Below are positions 61,931 through 64,000 of a stretch of 64,000 nt of DNA, one piece after another. Below the pieces are notes generated by a model that was not told the DNA's origin, made no database searches, and saw only the letters and a list, made by a program, of their open reading frames with translations. Source of the stretch: JAAFHB01 sp963677935 (GTDB lineage: Bacteria; Bacteroidota; Bacteroidia; Bacteroidales; Prolixibacteraceae). The stretch spans positions 2,666,001 to 2,730,000 of the forward strand of contig CAXXEH010000003.1 in the NCBI GenBank assembly GCA_963677935.2, written 5' to 3'. The translations under genes were made by a program, and so were the position numbers. The first letter of the stretch is position 1. Each line of letters opens with the position of its first letter.

Positions 61931-64000
61931 CTAAAACCTTAATTTTAATGTTTCACCCGCCTTTAATTTTATCTTCTGCCGTTTAGAATTATAAACAAGT
62001 TCACTCTCTCCCCCTTTTTTTGAATAGACCGTAGCCTGGGTTATGATTCCTTTCTCCCATTTCATATTCAGGATAAATCCACCGCGCGCACATAATCCGT
62101 TCACTTCTCCGTCGGCCCAGGCGTTTGGCAAAGCAGGCAGCAGGCGGATAATACCATTATGTGACTGAAGTAGCATCTCCGCGATACCGGCTGATCCGCC
62201 AAAGTTTCCATCAATCTGAAAGGGGGGATGGGTATCAAACAGGTTGTGTTCAGTAGATTTGGCAAGAATTTTCAAAACATTATCATAAGCTTTCTCGCCA
62301 TTCTGAAGACGCGCATAAAAATTGATGATCCAGGCCCTGCTCCAACCGGTATGACCTCCACCCTGAGACAAACGTCTTTCGATTGATGCTGCTGCAGCCT
62401 TGAATAATTCAGGATTTTCGGGTGTGAACTGCGATAAAGGATACAATCCCAGCAAATGGGACATGTGACGGTGTCCCGGTTCTGTTTCATCGAAATCACG
62501 TATCCATTCCTGGATGCAACCTTTTGAATTGATTGTTATCGGGGGAAACTGCTTCTGAGTTTCCTGCAGTTTTTTAATAAAATCCTTGTCAGTATGAAGG
62601 ATCGAAGCGGCTTCTGAACAATACTTGAAAAGCTCGGTAATGATTTCGATATCAGCGGTTGATGCATAGGTCAGCATCGACCGTTTATTATTGGCAGGGT
62701 CGATGAAGGTGTTTTCAGGTGAATGGGAAGGATTGGTTACGAGATATCCTTCCGGGGATTTTGTAAGAAAACCAAGGATATACTCAGCGGAACCTTTAAG
62801 GAGCGGGTAGGCAGTTTTCTTGAGAAACGTCGTGTCTTTCGTAAAAAGGAAGTGTTCGTAAACCGGGAAAGTCATCCACGGTCCGTTCATCGGGGTGATA
62901 CCCCATACACCATCAGCAACACCTGTCCGGCCAAAAGGGTCAGTAAGGTGATGAATGGTCCACCCTTTAGTCCCGTACATCTCTTTTGCCGTGGCTGTTC
63001 CTGGCACCATGAGCTTGGTCATGAAATTGGACAATGGGTTACTCATTTCAGACAGGTTGCAATTCTCGGCAAGCCAGTAATTCATTTGAAGGTTAATGTT
63101 GGTATGGAAGTCGGCATTCCATGGAGCAGCCATTTCGTAACTCCAGATTCCCTGAAGATTGGCAGGAAGGACACCCGGTTTTCGGGATGAACCCATGAGT
63201 AAATATCTGCCATACTGGAAATAGAGGGCCATCAAACCATTGTCTGCACCGCCATTCCTGACTTGATCCAACCTTACATCGGTGGGCAAACTGCTGAAGG
63301 AACCGGATCCCAGATCAAGTTTTACCCTGTTAAAAATGGGCTGGTACTCTTTCAGGTGCCTTTGTTCAAGGATTTTCGGAGTGTAGCCTGCCACTTTGTC
63401 GAGAATTGTTTTGCAGCTATTTTCAGGATTAATCGACCTGTCAAAATCAAGCTTATCGATGTTGTAATCGGTAGCAGCAGTAAATATAACAGAAATACTT
63501 TTTGCATTGGAGACAACCAGCGAAGTATCTGTTGTTGAAATCGTTCCATTGTCAGTTTTCAAGCGCAGCTCGCCAGAGAATTTCATATGACTTCCCGCTG
63601 GTCCTTTTTTGGGATTTTCGGCATCGATGATCTGTCCCTGAACTTTAATAATTCCGGATGGCAATACCTTGATTGCTACATCCCGTTCACGTTTTAGCTG
63701 AAAGGAGGAATTGATCAGGCCGCCATTTTCAGATTGGATTTGAACGACCATTAAATTATCCGGAGCTGATATCCACACTTTCTGAGCATACTTTTTGCCA
63801 TCAACCTGGAATTGAGTTGTGGCGATTCCGGTTTCGAGATCCAGTTGGCGCTGGTATTCAGCCGGCGCAGATTTCCACTTGTAGTTAATCAGCAGATCTC
63901 CAAATGGCTGGTAAGACCGAACTTCCGGAGGGGTCCCGACAAAGTTATCTTCTGCAATATTTTTTGCCTTTTCATACTGACTTTCGAACAATGCTTTTCG
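61931..64000 (-). CDS. GH95 alpha-L-fucosidase/galactosidase-like enzyme (5' end off the right edge)
   Basis: C-terminal 689 residues are visible; the frame is open through base 64000, so the start and the N-terminal sandwich are missing. GH95 marks are clear: LFQYGRYLLMGSSRKPGVLPANLQGIWSYEMAAPWNADFH-type region (seen in segments GVLPANLQGIWS and NINLQMNYWLAENCN), NPSHSPENTF with the general-acid Glu codon at 62714-62716, HRHMSHLLGLYPLSQF, and IDGNFGGSAGIAEMLLQSH near the C terminus with the Asp of the base system. GH95 inverts and releases alpha-1,2-L-fucose, and some act on L-galactose. In plant-cell-wall loci GH95 acts on xyloglucan or pectin side chains. It heads the visible operon. Confidence 0.95.
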   Translation of the reverse strand, partial: RKALFESQYEKAKNIAEDNFVGTPPEVRSYQPFGDLLINYKWKSAPAEYQRQLDLETGIATTQFQVDGKKYAQKVWISAPDNLMVVQIQSENGGLINSSFQLKRERDVAIKVLPSGIIKVQGQIIDAENPKKGPAGSHMKFSGELRLKTDNGTISTTDTSLVVSNAKSISVIFTAATDYNIDKLDFDRSINPENSCKTILDKVAGYTPKILEQRHLKEYQPIFNRVKLDLGSGSFSSLPTDVRLDQVRNGGADNGLMALYFQYGRYLLMGSSRKPGVLPANLQGIWSYEMAAPWNADFHTNINLQMNYWLAENCNLSEMSNPLSNFMTKLMVPGTATAKEMYGTKGWTIHHLTDPFGRTGVADGVWGITPMNGPWMTFPVYEHFLFTKDTTFLKKTAYPLLKGSAEYILGFLTKSPEGYLVTNPSHSPENTFIDPANNKRSMLTYASTADIEIITELFKYCSEAASILHTDKDFIKKLQETQKQFPPITINSKGCIQEWIRDFDETEPGHRHMSHLLGLYPLSQFTPENPELFKAAAASIERRLSQGGGHTGWSRAWIINFYARLQNGEKAYDNVLKILAKSTEHNLFDTHPPFQIDGNFGGSAGIAEMLLQSHNGIIRLLPALPNAWADGEVNGLCARGGFILNMKWEKGIITQATVYSKKGGESELVYNSKRQKIKLKAGETLKLRF

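Noticed and set aside
62723..63190. 155-codon open frame on the plus strand
   Set aside because: Antisense to GH95; no family features.
1..64000. CRISPR arrays, tRNA/rRNA genes, intact IS elements, phage genes
   Set aside because: No regularly spaced repeats, no cloverleaf or rRNA-like sequence, no transposase or integrase motif was found.

Overview
The window is a continuous stretch of Bacteroidota chromosome that reads as one large polysaccharide utilisation locus (PUL). Evidence for the phylum is the SusC/SusD pair, the ECF sigma/FecR pair feeding an STN-type SusC, the near absence of Shine-Dalgarno sites, a TAnnTTTG promoter element, and several Tat-exported glycan enzymes. Genes look free-living or soil/sediment Bacteroidales-like (Prolixibacteraceae or relatives), but that placement is inference. 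All 34 protein genes lie on the minus strand, so transcription runs from position 64000 towards position 1. No tRNA, rRNA, CRISPR array, phage or intact insertion sequence was seen.

Layout, in the direction of transcription. 64000-58448: GH95 fucosidase-like enzyme (cut by the right edge), an exported Gfo/Idh/MocA oxidoreductase and an all-helical glycosidase-like protein, followed by a repeat-rich gap (58206-58447) with a perfect 23-bp hairpin. 58205-40688: CE15-type esterase, three right-handed beta-helix proteins (GH141-like), a GH78-like enzyme, GH38, GH29, a five-bladed-propeller (GH43-like) protein and a large unclassified protein. 40643-33631: three paralogues of an unrecognised ~510-residue barrel family, one fused behind a complete GH16 domain, then an SGNH esterase. 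33573-16553: three GH78-type proteins, a clan GH-A glycosidase, two GH20-related proteins, another exported Gfo/Idh/MocA oxidoreductase, ThuA, an Asp-box propeller and a DUF5009 membrane protein. 16204-9311: regulator and import module: ECF sigma, FecR anti-sigma, SusC, SusD. 8954-4117: URO-D family protein, exported Gfo/Idh/MocA oxidoreductase, exported isomerase-fold protein, MFS transporter. 4048-1: a Tat-exported barrel protein and a GH2 beta-mannosidase-like enzyme cut by the left edge.

How the parts may work together: SusD/SusC would bind and import oligosaccharides while reporting through STN-FecR-sigma. About two dozen exported hydrolases and esterases would strip L-rhamnose, L-fucose, mannose, hexosamine and uronate-linked groups, and the MFS protein (hexuronate/anion symporter type) would take up monosaccharides. 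The mix (four GH78-type proteins, GH95, GH29, GH141-like, CE15, no sulfatase in view) suggests a branched, rhamnose- and fucose-bearing plant-type glycan such as a complex pectin or gum rather than a sulfated algal one; this is inference. The most original content is the triplicated barrel family with its GH16 fusion, and the set of three exported Gfo/Idh/MocA proteins plus an exported isomerase-fold protein with altered metal ligands, which could form an oxidative (3-keto) glycoside-cleavage branch beside the normal hydrolases.
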